From the NCBI GenBank assembly GCA_937968015.1, contig CALBSO010000047.1, positions 1 through 17,688 of the forward strand: a DNA stretch of 17,688 bases, given 5' to 3'. The notes beneath the pieces were generated by a model. That model worked only from the letters and a program-made list of their open reading frames with translations, was not told where the DNA came from and did no database searches. Position numbers and translations under genes: made by a program. Position 1 is the stretch's first letter; every line of letters begins with the position of its first letter. The DNA comes from an uncultured Thermomicrobia bacterium. GTDB taxonomy: Bacteria > Chloroflexota > Chloroflexia > Thermomicrobiales > JALYUS01. Positions 1 through 6,956 of this stretch are shown here, piece after piece.

Positions 1-1415
1 GAGAGGGGGAGGTTGGGATTGGCGACGATCCCGGCGAGCAGCGTCTGCCAGTGACCGATCATCCGGGTGATCGTCCCCGGCGCGAACAGGTCTGTCCGGT
101 ACTCAAAGCGACCGATGATGCCCTCGGGCCTGTCGTCGAGCTCAATGGACAGATCAAACTTCGCCTTGCCGACATCAACATCCAACTGGCTTATAGACCA
201 AGGCACATCAAGGGGCGCCAGCGGTGGTTCGAGGGTAAACATCACCTGAAAAAGCGGGTTTTGGGCGAGATTCCGCTGCGGTTGCAGTGTGCGCACTACC
301 AGCTCGAACGGCACATCCCGGTGCGCCTGGTCATCAAGGGTTGCGCGACGGACGCGCCGGAGAAGTTCGCGATAGGTCGGATCGCCTGAGAGGTCCGTAC
401 GGAGCGCGAGTGTATTGAGGAAGAATCCCATCAGATTCTCGATCTCTGGTCGGTCTCGACTCCCGGTTGTGGTGCCGATCACGATGTCGTCCTGTCCCGC
501 GTAGCGATGGAGCATGGCGATGAAAGCCGATACGAGCGTCATGTAGAGGGTGACACCTTCGCGGCGACTCAATTCTTTTAGCGCGTCGGTCAGCGTCTTG
601 GAGAGGGCGAAACGTTGCAGCACGCCGCGGAACGTCTGCGCCGCTGGCCGAGTATAGTCCGTAGGGAGTTGAAGCATGGGCAGATCGGCGCTGAGCTGAT
701 GCTGCCAGTAGGATAGGTGTTCGGTCAGGAACTCCGGTTGCAGCCGTCGCCGTTGCCAATAGGCGTAGTCCGCGTACTGAATGGTAGGCTCGGGTAACGG
801 AGAGGGCTTACCAGCGGAGAAGGCTTCGTAGATCGCTGCGAGTTCAGGCAGGAACACGTCGTAGATGGAAACACCATCGAAAATGATGTGATGTAAGGAT
901 AAGAAAAGCCCGTGCTCGGCATCGCCGAGCCTGACCAATCTTGGTCGGAGGAGCGGTCCCCTGGCCAGATCAAAGGGCAAACGCGCATCCTCGGTTGCGA
1001 GCCGCAGGGCTTCCGTTTCCCGCTGATCCTCGGGAAGGCCCTCGAGGTGGATCACTGGCAGCGCGATCGGAGAAGCAGGGTGAATGACCTGGAAAGGCTC
1101 CCCGTCCACGGTGGGGAAGGTCGTCCGCCATGCTTCGTGGCGCCGGATAACTTCGTTAAAGCTCCGCTCCAGCGCAGCCACATCGAGGGCGCCAGGCAGG
1201 TGAACTGTTATGCATTCGTTATAGATGGGGCGATCCGGCGCCATCTGCGCGTGGAGCCACACCTGCTGCTGTCCAAAGGAGAGTGGGATGCGCTCCCCCG
1301 ATGGGCGGCGCGGGATGCCGCGCTGGGTCCTGGCGGCTTGGGGTAATTCACCTCGCAGGTATTTATCAAGCAGCGCGGTCTTGGCCTCGGAGAGGCGAGA
1401 ATCGCTTACGGTCAT
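1..1415 (-). CDS. NRPS with N-terminal condensation domain, partial (3' end off the left edge)
   Basis: This is the start of a nonribosomal peptide synthetase; 471 codons are visible and the frame stays open to base 1. Residues 1-43 form a short charged, helical leader (AKTALLDKYLRGELPQ) that could be a linker or docking segment. A condensation domain follows from about residue 44 to the edge: PLSFGQQQVW (C1), RRHEAWRTTF (C2), the catalytic HHIIFDG at 175-181 (matches HHxxxDG), and later IGTTTGSRDRPEIENLMGFF (C5-like). The domain would catalyse amide bond formation between the upstream carrier-bound residue and the next one. An adenylation domain should follow beyond the edge (inference from usual module order). 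The ATG overlaps the P450 stop as ATGA (1412-1415), so translation is probably coupled; only a G-rich stretch lies upstream as a ribosome site. The LCL or DCL subtype cannot be decided by eye. Confidence 0.93.
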   Translation of the reverse strand, partial: MTVSDSRLSEAKTALLDKYLRGELPQAARTQRGIPRRPSGERIPLSFGQQQVWLHAQMAPDRPIYNECITVHLPGALDVAALERSFNEVIRRHEAWRTTFPTVDGEPFQVIHPASPIALPVIHLEGLPEDQRETEALRLATEDARLPFDLARGPLLRPRLVRLGDAEHGLFLSLHHIIFDGVSIYDVFLPELAAIYEAFSAGKPSPLPEPTIQYADYAYWQRRRLQPEFLTEHLSYWQHQLSADLPMLQLPTDYTRPAAQTFRGVLQRFALSKTLTDALKELSRREGVTLYMTLVSAFIAMLHRYAGQDDIVIGTTTGSRDRPEIENLMGFFLNTLALRTDLSGDPTYRELLRRVRRATLDDQAHRDVPFELVVRTLQPQRNLAQNPLFQVMFTLEPPLAPLDVPWSISQLDVDVGKAKFDLSIELDDRPEGIIGRFEYRTDLFAPGTITRMIGHWQTLLAGIVANPNLPL

Positions 1416-2737
1416 GCCCGCCCCCCGGATGCTCCAGCAACGATGTTGTGTCCGCCGCCATGGCCGGATCCGCTGTCCGCTCCCGAACGCGAATTGCCAA
1501 ACGTGATAGGCAGCGCCCTCAGTCCACGGAAGCCATGATTGTCTTGCCACACAAGAGGAACGGGATCCAGTGTCAGATTGGGCAGCCGCAGCAGCGATTC
1601 GAACGCGATCTGGCCCTCGATGCGTGCCAGCGGCGCGCCGAAGCAGAAATGCGTCGCCCATCCGAACGCAACGTGCCGGTTGTTTTCGCGGTGAATATCC
1701 AACTGGTCCGGATCAGGAAACCGCTCCGGGTCACGGTTCGCGGCGCCGATCACCGCCATAACCGCCTGACGCTTGCGGATCAATTGACCGCCGATTTCCA
1801 TGTCGTCCGGCGCCATGCGCGCCGTATATTGAATGGGACTCTCGTACCGCAGCAACTCCTCGATGGCGGTGGGAATCAGGGAGGGGTCTTCTCGCAGCAT
1901 CCGCATCTGATCCGGGTTCCGCAGCAGCGTCAGCAAGCCGTTGCCGATCAGGTTGGTCGTCGTTTCCTGGCCACCAGCCATCGTCAGGATGCTGTTCGCG
2001 ATGACGTCCTCCTCGCTCAACCTGTCGCCCTGTTCCTCGGCGGTCATCAGGCCGGTGACGAGGCCATCTTTGAGGCTGTGCGGGCATTCGCGAACCTTTT
2101 CACGAAAGTAAGCCGTCATCTCTTCGAGCACCCGGAGAGCCTGCGGAGTACGATCAGGATTGTGCTGCAAGTTGCCAAGCACTTCAGCGAAATTGTTCGT
2201 CCAAGCCTTCAGTTGGTCTCGATCGGCGACAGGTACCCCCAGCATCTCGGCCGTTACCGTCGCCGGCAAGGGAGCGGCCAGGTCCGCGATCACATCCATG
2301 CGGCCGGCCTCTCGCACGGACGCCAATAGCGTGTCGGTAATCTCCTGAATGTGCTGCCGCAACGCCTCGACGCGATGCGGCGTGAAGGCTGAGGCCGCGA
2401 GCCGGCGTATCCGAGTGTGGGCAGGAGGGTCCATGAACAGCATTTGCCGCTTCATCACCTGGGCGATGGGATTGAATGCCTCCAGGCCCATTGTCGTCAG
2501 ATGCTCCGGGGCAGGGGTCCGGTCGGCGGAGCAACGCTGTAATACCGTCACGACATCGCTATAGCGCGTGACCACCCATGCGTGCAGAACGGCATCCCAA
2601 TACACCGGCTCTTCGGCGCGGAGTCGCTGATACAGGGGATAGGGATTGGCAAGAACGGTGGGGTCAAGCAGGCGGTAGAGACCCAGGCTCCGATCGCGCT
2701 TGCGCTCTGGTGGCAACGTACTCGATGTGACGGTCAT
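1412..2737 (-). CDS. Cytochrome P450, probably acting on an NRPS carrier-bound substrate
   Basis: A 441-residue soluble bacterial P450, a heme monooxygenase. Visible motifs are the I-helix AGGQETTTN (about 254-262), the ExxR motif EELLR (E294-R297) and the heme loop FGWATHFCFG (358-367) with ligand Cys365. The usual glycine at the fourth position of that loop is alanine. The last ~27 residues are rich in Gly, Ser and His and extend past the normal P450 end. The ATG at 2737 is chosen because AGGAG lies 8 nt upstream; the frame is open further upstream but that part reads through the end of the neighbouring gene. It sits 46 nt after the A-T gene and overlaps the next NRPS gene by ATGA. P450s encoded beside freestanding A-T proteins often beta-hydroxylate the carrier-bound amino acid (NovI, NikQ; P450sky accepts leucine). 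That role is inferred here; late-stage tailoring is the alternative. Confidence 0.93.
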   Translation of the reverse strand: MTVTSSTLPPERKRDRSLGLYRLLDPTVLANPYPLYQRLRAEEPVYWDAVLHAWVVTRYSDVVTVLQRCSADRTPAPEHLTTMGLEAFNPIAQVMKRQMLFMDPPAHTRIRRLAASAFTPHRVEALRQHIQEITDTLLASVREAGRMDVIADLAAPLPATVTAEMLGVPVADRDQLKAWTNNFAEVLGNLQHNPDRTPQALRVLEEMTAYFREKVRECPHSLKDGLVTGLMTAEEQGDRLSEEDVIANSILTMAGGQETTTNLIGNGLLTLLRNPDQMRMLREDPSLIPTAIEELLRYESPIQYTARMAPDDMEIGGQLIRKRQAVMAVIGAANRDPERFPDPDQLDIHRENNRHVAFGWATHFCFGAPLARIEGQIAFESLLRLPNLTLDPVPLVWQDNHGFRGLRALPITFGNSRSGADSGSGHGGGHNIVAGASGGRA

Positions 2738-2783
2738 CGTGGCATCTCCTCGTTCGTGTTCCCTCTCGACCCACCCGCCGTGG

Positions 2784-4736
2784 TTATGCGAGGAGGCGTT
2801 GCGCTTCTTCTTCCGACATCGCTTCCAGGTTGGCCATAATGCGTTGTTCGACCTGGATGGATAGTTCCGCGACCGTCGGTGACTCGAACAGGCTGAGCAA
2901 AGGGAGTTCAATCCCGAAGCTTTCGTAGATGCGCGAGATAAGTTGAATCCCTAACAACGAATGGCCTCCAAGCAGGAAGAAGTCGTCATGGATTCCCACC
3001 CGCGCGAGACCCAGCACCTTCGCGACGATCTCGGACAGCCGACCCTGGATGGGCGTGAGGGGTCCTGTGACGGTCTCTTCTCGCATGCTATTTGTCGCAT
3101 CAGGTATCGGCAGGGCAGCCTGATCGATTTTGCCGTTCGGGGTCACAGGGAGTGCCGCGACCCGTACAAAGGTCGTCGGCATCATGTAGTCCGGCAGGCG
3201 TATCTTGAGAAAGGCTTGCAGATCATTGACCGTTGGCTCGGTCCCTGGGGTTGGTACGATATACGCCACCAGGCGTATATCCCCCGCAGTGTGCTCACGA
3301 GCAGTGACATCGCTTGTGCGGACGGCAGGGTGCCGATTGAGGACGGTGACGATCTCGCCGAGTTCGATGCGGTTGCCGCGGATCTTCACCTGCCCGTCGG
3401 AGCGACCGACAAAGTCAATACTGCCATCGGGCCGCTCGCGGGCCAGATCGCCCGTCTTGTACAGCCGGGCGCCCGGTTCCGAAGCGAAGGGGTTTGGGAT
3501 GAACTTTTCGGCGGTGAGCGCGGGGCGATTGCGATAGCCACGAGCGAGGCTGCGGCCACCGATATGCAGCTCGCCCTCGGTACCCGTCGGGACGCGCCGC
3601 AGCGCCGCATCCAGAATATGGACCTGGATGTTGGCGATGGGGCGACCGATGGATGGCAAAGAATCGGGGGCATCGGTCGGCAGTACGCGCCCGGATGTCG
3701 TCACAACGGCGCTTTCCGCCGGGCCGTAGTTGTTGATGATCGCAAACGGCAAGGTGGCGGGTGGGTAGTTGTGCAGCCGGTCGCCGCCAGTGAGCATGGC
3801 GCGAAGGGCGGTCGCCGACGGCCACTCCAGCGTCATCGCGATCTCGGCCAGTGGGGTCGGTAGGAAGCAGAGGGTGATCTGTCGCGCCACCAGCCAGTCG
3901 CGGAGCAATTCCGGCGAGAGCCGGGTCTCCTCGTCGGGTAGATAGACGCTCGCCCCCGCCGTGAGATAAGGCCATAACTCCCAGACTGCCGCGTCGAAGG
4001 CGAGACTCGCGATTTGGGTTGCCCGATCCGCCGGCGTCACCGCGAATGCGTCCCGGTGCCAGAAGACGAGGTTCAGGAGGCTGTCGTGCGCGATTTCCAC
4101 GCCCTTAGGCTCCCCGGTCGAGCCGGAAGTGTAGACGATATAGGCCAGCGTATCGGCACCCACCGTGTATTCCGGCGGGTGTCCGGGCTGCGTAGCGATG
4201 GCAGAATGGTCTGTGTCCACGGTAATGGTGTGCCACGCGCCCACCGTCAGCCGTTCGGCGATATTCTGTCGCGTCACCAGTATGGGAATCCGCGCGTCGG
4301 TCAGCATGAAATGGAGGCGCTCTGTTGGGTGAGTGGGATCGAGGGGGAGATACGCCCCTCCCGCCTTGAGGATCCCGAGCGCACCGACCACGAAATCAAC
4401 CGAGCGCTCCAGGCACAGCCCAACGACAACGTCCGGGCCGACGCCCCGCGCACGGAGAAGGTTGCCGATCTTATTTGCCCGAACATCGAGTTCCCGATAG
4501 GTGATAACGTCGGTACCGGCGACGATGGCGATGGCCTCTGGCATGGCAGCGGCGCGATCGGCAACCAATTGCGGAACGTGGCGATCATATGGGGACGCAC
4601 TACGCGGGGCAGGCTGTACGACCAATCGGGGCTGCGCGGGTTCCGGCGCTTGCCGTTGTCTCGTAATTCCCGACGCAGGCGCGACGGAACCTTGCTGATA
4701 ATGGTCACCGGACATTTTGGCATCCTTCGCGATCAT
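2784..4736 (-). CDS. NRPS adenylation-thiolation didomain, predicted leucine-activating
   Basis: A freestanding loading module of 650 residues. A Pro- and Gln-rich N-terminal extension (about 1-50) precedes an adenylation domain: ITYREL (A1), LKAGGAYLPLDP (A2), YTSGSTGEPKG (A3, about 202-212), NNYGPAE (A5), YKTGDLARERPDG (A7), GRSDGQVKIRGNRIELGE (A8) and NGK (A10, Lys536). A carrier domain follows with LGGHSL, Ser593 being the phosphopantetheine site. Aligned by eye to GrsA, the ten pocket residues read D A W F L G N V V K, which is a published leucine code. The protein would form leucyl-AMP and load it on its own carrier. There is no condensation or epimerisation domain. ATG 4736 is preferred because GGAAGGA lies 5 nt upstream; an in-frame GTG at 4760 would add eight residues. 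It is the first gene of the operon. Confidence 0.94.
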   Translation of the reverse strand: MIAKDAKMSGDHYQQGSVAPASGITRQRQAPEPAQPRLVVQPAPRSASPYDRHVPQLVADRAAAMPEAIAIVAGTDVITYRELDVRANKIGNLLRARGVGPDVVVGLCLERSVDFVVGALGILKAGGAYLPLDPTHPTERLHFMLTDARIPILVTRQNIAERLTVGAWHTITVDTDHSAIATQPGHPPEYTVGADTLAYIVYTSGSTGEPKGVEIAHDSLLNLVFWHRDAFAVTPADRATQIASLAFDAAVWELWPYLTAGASVYLPDEETRLSPELLRDWLVARQITLCFLPTPLAEIAMTLEWPSATALRAMLTGGDRLHNYPPATLPFAIINNYGPAESAVVTTSGRVLPTDAPDSLPSIGRPIANIQVHILDAALRRVPTGTEGELHIGGRSLARGYRNRPALTAEKFIPNPFASEPGARLYKTGDLARERPDGSIDFVGRSDGQVKIRGNRIELGEIVTVLNRHPAVRTSDVTAREHTAGDIRLVAYIVPTPGTEPTVNDLQAFLKIRLPDYMMPTTFVRVAALPVTPNGKIDQAALPIPDATNSMREETVTGPLTPIQGRLSEIVAKVLGLARVGIHDDFFLLGGHSLLGIQLISRIYESFGIELPLLSLFESPTVAELSIQVEQRIMANLEAMSEEEAQRLLA

Positions 4737-4852
4737 TGTGATCCTTCCCGCCGCTTCCACTCAACGAGATTCTCCGGGATTGGTCTGAACGATCCACCCA
4801 AATTTCGGAATCGTCTTGATTTGAGAGAAGGCGCGGTGGCCCGTCTCAGGGT

Positions 4853-4867
4853 CGGCCTTTCCGGCCG
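4853..4867 (-). promoter_or_regulatory. Hairpin in the NRPS operon leader
   Basis: CGGCC and GGCCG form a perfect 5-bp stem around a 5-nt loop, about 115-130 nt before the A-T start and just downstream of the predicted promoter. It would lie in the 5' untranslated leader of the NRPS transcript. I see no match to a known riboswitch class and no U tract, so the role is unknown. Confidence 0.3.
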
Positions 4868-4868
4868 T

Positions 4869-5189
4869 TCATTGAAGGATCAAAATTCGCTTGAGGACAT
4901 TATTCCCCCAAACACCTAGCGTGTCAAGAGACGTAACGATCACGCCGAAATATTCAATGATATGACTTACAATCAATTTTTGGTCGCGAGGCGTACGTAT
5001 TCTTCGATGCAATCCTCGCGACGACGCTTTACCCTCCCTCTCCAGATCGGTTCCGCACGACCCACAAAAGTATGAGAAAACGGTATCATCCGCTGATGGC
5101 GCGTTGGTTCCACACCAAGGGCAGACTACTGACGATTCGTTCAGAAACCGGCATCTTTCCTCGTTGGTCGTCGGCGCTCTCCTCAACAA
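4869..5189 (-). CDS. Doubtful small zinc-ribbon protein, possibly a relic
   Basis: An open frame of 106 codons from a TTG. Residues 23-48 look like a zinc ribbon: CPWCGT, then 13 intervening residues up to FCGSCGTDL, giving four cysteines at 23, 26, 42 and 45 spaced as in small rubredoxin-like zinc ribbons. The remainder (ending VLKRILILQ) has no motif I recognise. Against it are the TTG start without a clear ribosome site and the overlap of its 3' end with the strong NRPS promoter. It could be a small regulatory or structural zinc protein, a decayed gene fragment, or chance. The cysteine pattern is the only real support. Confidence 0.33.
   Translation of the reverse strand: MLRRAPTTNEERCRFLNESSVVCPWCGTNAPSADDTVFSYFCGSCGTDLEREGKASSRGLHRRIRTPRDQKLIVSHIIEYFGVIVTSLDTLGVWGNNVLKRILILQ
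4899..4927 (-). promoter_or_regulatory. Sigma-70-type promoter of the NRPS operon
   Basis: On the minus strand a perfect TTGACA (4927-4922) is followed by a 17-nt spacer and AATAAT (4904-4899, five of six matches to TATAAT). This is the best promoter match I found in the window. It points at the A-T gene with a leader of roughly 155 nt. It lies inside the C-terminal part of the doubtful zinc-ribbon ORF. Confidence 0.75.
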
Positions 5190-5234
5190 CTCGTCAGAAT
5201 GTCACCCGCTCGCCAACACGCCGCGTCCAGCACG

Positions 5235-5250
5235 TCGGCATCTATGCCGA
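5235..5250. repeat. Perfect 7-bp inverted repeat, operator-like
   Basis: TCGGCAT and ATGCCGA face each other across 2 nt. The site lies in the gap between the zinc-ribbon ORF and the 70-residue hypothetical gene. It has the shape of a short operator; no T tract follows on either strand, so it is not an intrinsic terminator. Confidence 0.3.
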
Positions 5251-5328
5251 TATTTGCCGTGATCGTGGCTACGCAATTACGATGGTTTCACGAGGGAAGA
5301 TGGACATTCGGGGGATACGGAAGTCTAC

Positions 5329-5361
5329 CGTAGCCGGAGCCGATTAGTTTCCTCGGCTACG
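5329..5361 (-). terminator. Hairpin spanning the stop codon of the 70-residue gene
   Basis: CGTAGCC (5329-5335) and GGCTACG (5355-5361) pair over 7 bp, with a further GAG/CTC pairing after a one-base bulge. The TAA of the hypothetical gene lies in the loop. No U run follows, so it may be an mRNA 3'-end stabiliser or a factor-dependent terminator rather than an intrinsic one. Confidence 0.3.
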
Positions 5362-5556
5362 TGCGCGACGGAGGAATATCGTGACCGCGTAACCGTCCTC
5401 CAGAAACACGACCTCATATTTCGCGATTTGCCACCCAGCCTCAAACAGCGCTTGCAGCTCCGGTGTCGCGCGCAGCGCCGGCAAGTCGAGTTCGCCCTCG
5501 GTGAAGATGAGATGGTGTGAACGGCGCTCATATTGTTCGTCACATGTGTCTGCCAT
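5344..5556 (-). CDS. Hypothetical protein, 70 residues
   Basis: I do not recognise a family. The protein (MADTCDEQYERRSHHLIF onward) has an acidic, helix-forming middle (ELDLPALRATPELQALFEAG) and a C-terminal part that looks like a beta hairpin (KYEVVFLEDGYAVTIFLRR). It therefore resembles a small folded alpha/beta domain, not random sequence. The ATG at 5556 has AAGGG 5 nt upstream; an in-frame GTG at 5604 with AGGA only 3 nt away is the alternative and would give 86 residues. The gene stands alone on the minus strand between the NRPS operon and the plus-strand genes, with a possible promoter at 5717-5744. Confidence 0.6.
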   Translation of the reverse strand: MADTCDEQYERRSHHLIFTEGELDLPALRATPELQALFEAGWQIAKYEVVFLEDGYAVTIFLRRARSRGN

Positions 5557-5716
5557 GACTGCCCTTGTCCCGACCCTCTCGATGCATTGGTCCGAGCCAA
5601 GCACGTTCCTGGCGGGCGGATCAGCAGGTGTGGTACCCGCTCAGAACAGGAAATCTGCCTTGTTTGATAATTGCTTCATCCCCAAATGGTGCATCAATAT
5701 CTTCACCTCAATTCTC

Positions 5717-5744
5717 ATAGTATCACAATAGACTGGCTCGACAA
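5717..5744 (-). promoter_or_regulatory. Possible promoter for the 70-residue gene
   Basis: On the minus strand TTGTCG (5744-5739), a 16-nt spacer and TACTAT (5722-5717) preceded by TGA, which gives an extended -10. It would leave a leader of about 150 nt to the ATG at 5556. Each hexamer matches consensus at only four positions, so this is a weak call. Confidence 0.3.
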
Positions 5745-5807
5745 ACATTCTGAAGGTGGGCAAGTATTCCTCTGAGGAACTGCAGATCGGCGGCGAGCAG
5801 CGGGCCG

Positions 5808-5906
5808 ATGTGCCGTCATCTCGGCTTCGAGCACTGCCTGGACGATCCGCTCGACGATGCGTCGCAGGAAGTCGGGATCGTCCGTCAAGACGGATTGCGT
5901 CGCTGC
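5808..5906 (-). pseudogene. Relic of an IS256-type (Mutator) transposase N-terminus
   Basis: The minus-strand frame reads ITAATQSVLTDDPDFLRR then IVERIVQAVLEAEMTAH. The part DDPDFLRRIVERIVQAVLEAEMT closely resembles the helix near the N-terminus of IS256-family transposases, which usually have DFLRxxVxxVxQxVLEAEMTxxLGA followed by a GYRNGY-like segment. Here the similarity stops at TAH. The expected downstream part and the catalytic DDE core are absent, and the surrounding frames do not restore them. About 33 codons survive, so this is an insertion-sequence footprint in a gene-poor, AT-richer gap. The family call is from memory of the motif. Confidence 0.5.
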
Positions 5907-5950
5907 GGTGATGCCGGTACGCTTCTCGAAATGAACGATAGGAGGGATCA

Positions 5951-6934
5951 ATGATGGAGATGAGCACATGGGAGCGGGTGGAGGCGGCGCTGGCGGGTGA
6001 GCGCGTGGACCGGCCACCGGTCAGCCTCTGGCAGCATTTTCCGGAGCAGGACCAGACCGCCACAGCGCTGGCAAACTCCACACTCGCGTGGCAGGAGCGG
6101 TACGACAACGACTTCATCAAGTTCATGCCGCCGGGGGACTACGCGACAATTGACTGGGGCCTGACGAGCGAATACCGGGGCAGCCGGAGCGGCACGCGCG
6201 AGACGACTCACTACCCGATTGTGACCGCCGATGATTGGCAGCGCATCGCGCCTATCCCGGTGGATCGGGGGATGCACCGCGCAGTAATCGAGGCGGCGCG
6301 GCTGACAAGCGAGCGGCTGAACGACGCGGCGCCCCTCCTCCAGACGATCTTCAGCCCGCTGACGATCGCGATGAAACTCTCCGAAGGCCGCGTCCTCGAC
6401 CATTTGCGGGAGCGGCCGGAGCGCGTCCATGAGGCGCTGGCGGCGATCACTACCGTCACGCACGCGATGACGGCCGCGACGCTGGAACGCGGCGCGAGTG
6501 GCATCTTCTTCGCCACCCAGTGCGCGACGACCGACCTGATGACCGCCCGTGAGTACGAGGAGTTCGGCGCGCGTTACGACCGGCAGGTGCTGGATGCGGC
6601 AGGCGCCTCTCGCTTCACAATGCTGCATATTCATGGCGAAAAGATCATCTTCGATGCGCTGATGACCTATCCCGTCCACGCGATCAACTGGCACGACCGC
6701 CGCACATCACCCATATTGGCGGAGGGGGCGCGGCGGAGTGGCAAATGCGCCATCGGGGGCATCCATGAGCATGGGATCGCGACGATGACGCCCGACGAAG
6801 CGGCGGCGCAGGCGCGCGACGCGGTGACGGCAACGGGCGGCAGGCAGGTGATGATCGGCCCCGGCTGCGTCATCCCGATCACGACCCCACCCGCCAACAT
6901 CGCCGCCGTCATCCGCGCCGTCCGAGAGGGCTAA
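5951..6934 (+). CDS. Uroporphyrinogen decarboxylase (URO-D) family protein
   Basis: 327 residues, the usual size for the family. The N-terminus MSTWERVEAALAGERVDRPPVSLWQHF is the standard opening of URO-D-like TIM-barrel proteins. Later landmarks are GIFFATQCATTDLMTAREYEEF, LHIHGEKIIFDALMTYPVHAINWHDR and a C-terminal MIGPGCVIPITTPPANIAAVIRAVREG, where family members normally have a glycine-rich GPGC turn and TPPEN. Many such proteins are not HemE but act on other substrates, including corrinoid-linked methyl transfer. True HemE has an N-terminal RxPVWxMRQAGR motif that is missing here, so I do not call it hemE. GGAGGG lies 4 nt before the ATG. The HAD phosphatase follows 22 nt downstream, so the two are probably one operon. 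Confidence 0.85.
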   Translation: MMEMSTWERVEAALAGERVDRPPVSLWQHFPEQDQTATALANSTLAWQERYDNDFIKFMPPGDYATIDWGLTSEYRGSRSGTRETTHYPIVTADDWQRIAPIPVDRGMHRAVIEAARLTSERLNDAAPLLQTIFSPLTIAMKLSEGRVLDHLRERPERVHEALAAITTVTHAMTAATLERGASGIFFATQCATTDLMTAREYEEFGARYDRQVLDAAGASRFTMLHIHGEKIIFDALMTYPVHAINWHDRRTSPILAEGARRSGKCAIGGIHEHGIATMTPDEAAAQARDAVTATGGRQVMIGPGCVIPITTPPANIAAVIRAVREG

Positions 6935-6956
6935 CCAACGTTTTCAGGAGGATCTG

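Noticed and set aside
2738..2911. Upstream extension of the P450 by 58 codons
   Set aside because: It overlaps the carrier-domain end of the A-T gene and lacks a ribosome site. The ATG at 2737 has AGGAG at good spacing.
4736..4892. Possible T-box or other riboswitch in the NRPS leader
   Set aside because: TTGGGTGG and ACCGCG fragments occur, but in the wrong order and without a specifier stem, so no T-box architecture is supported.
5072..5347. Plus-strand 91-codon ORF in the gap
   Set aside because: No motif, no ribosome site and it overlaps the zinc-ribbon frame; composition is not protein-like.
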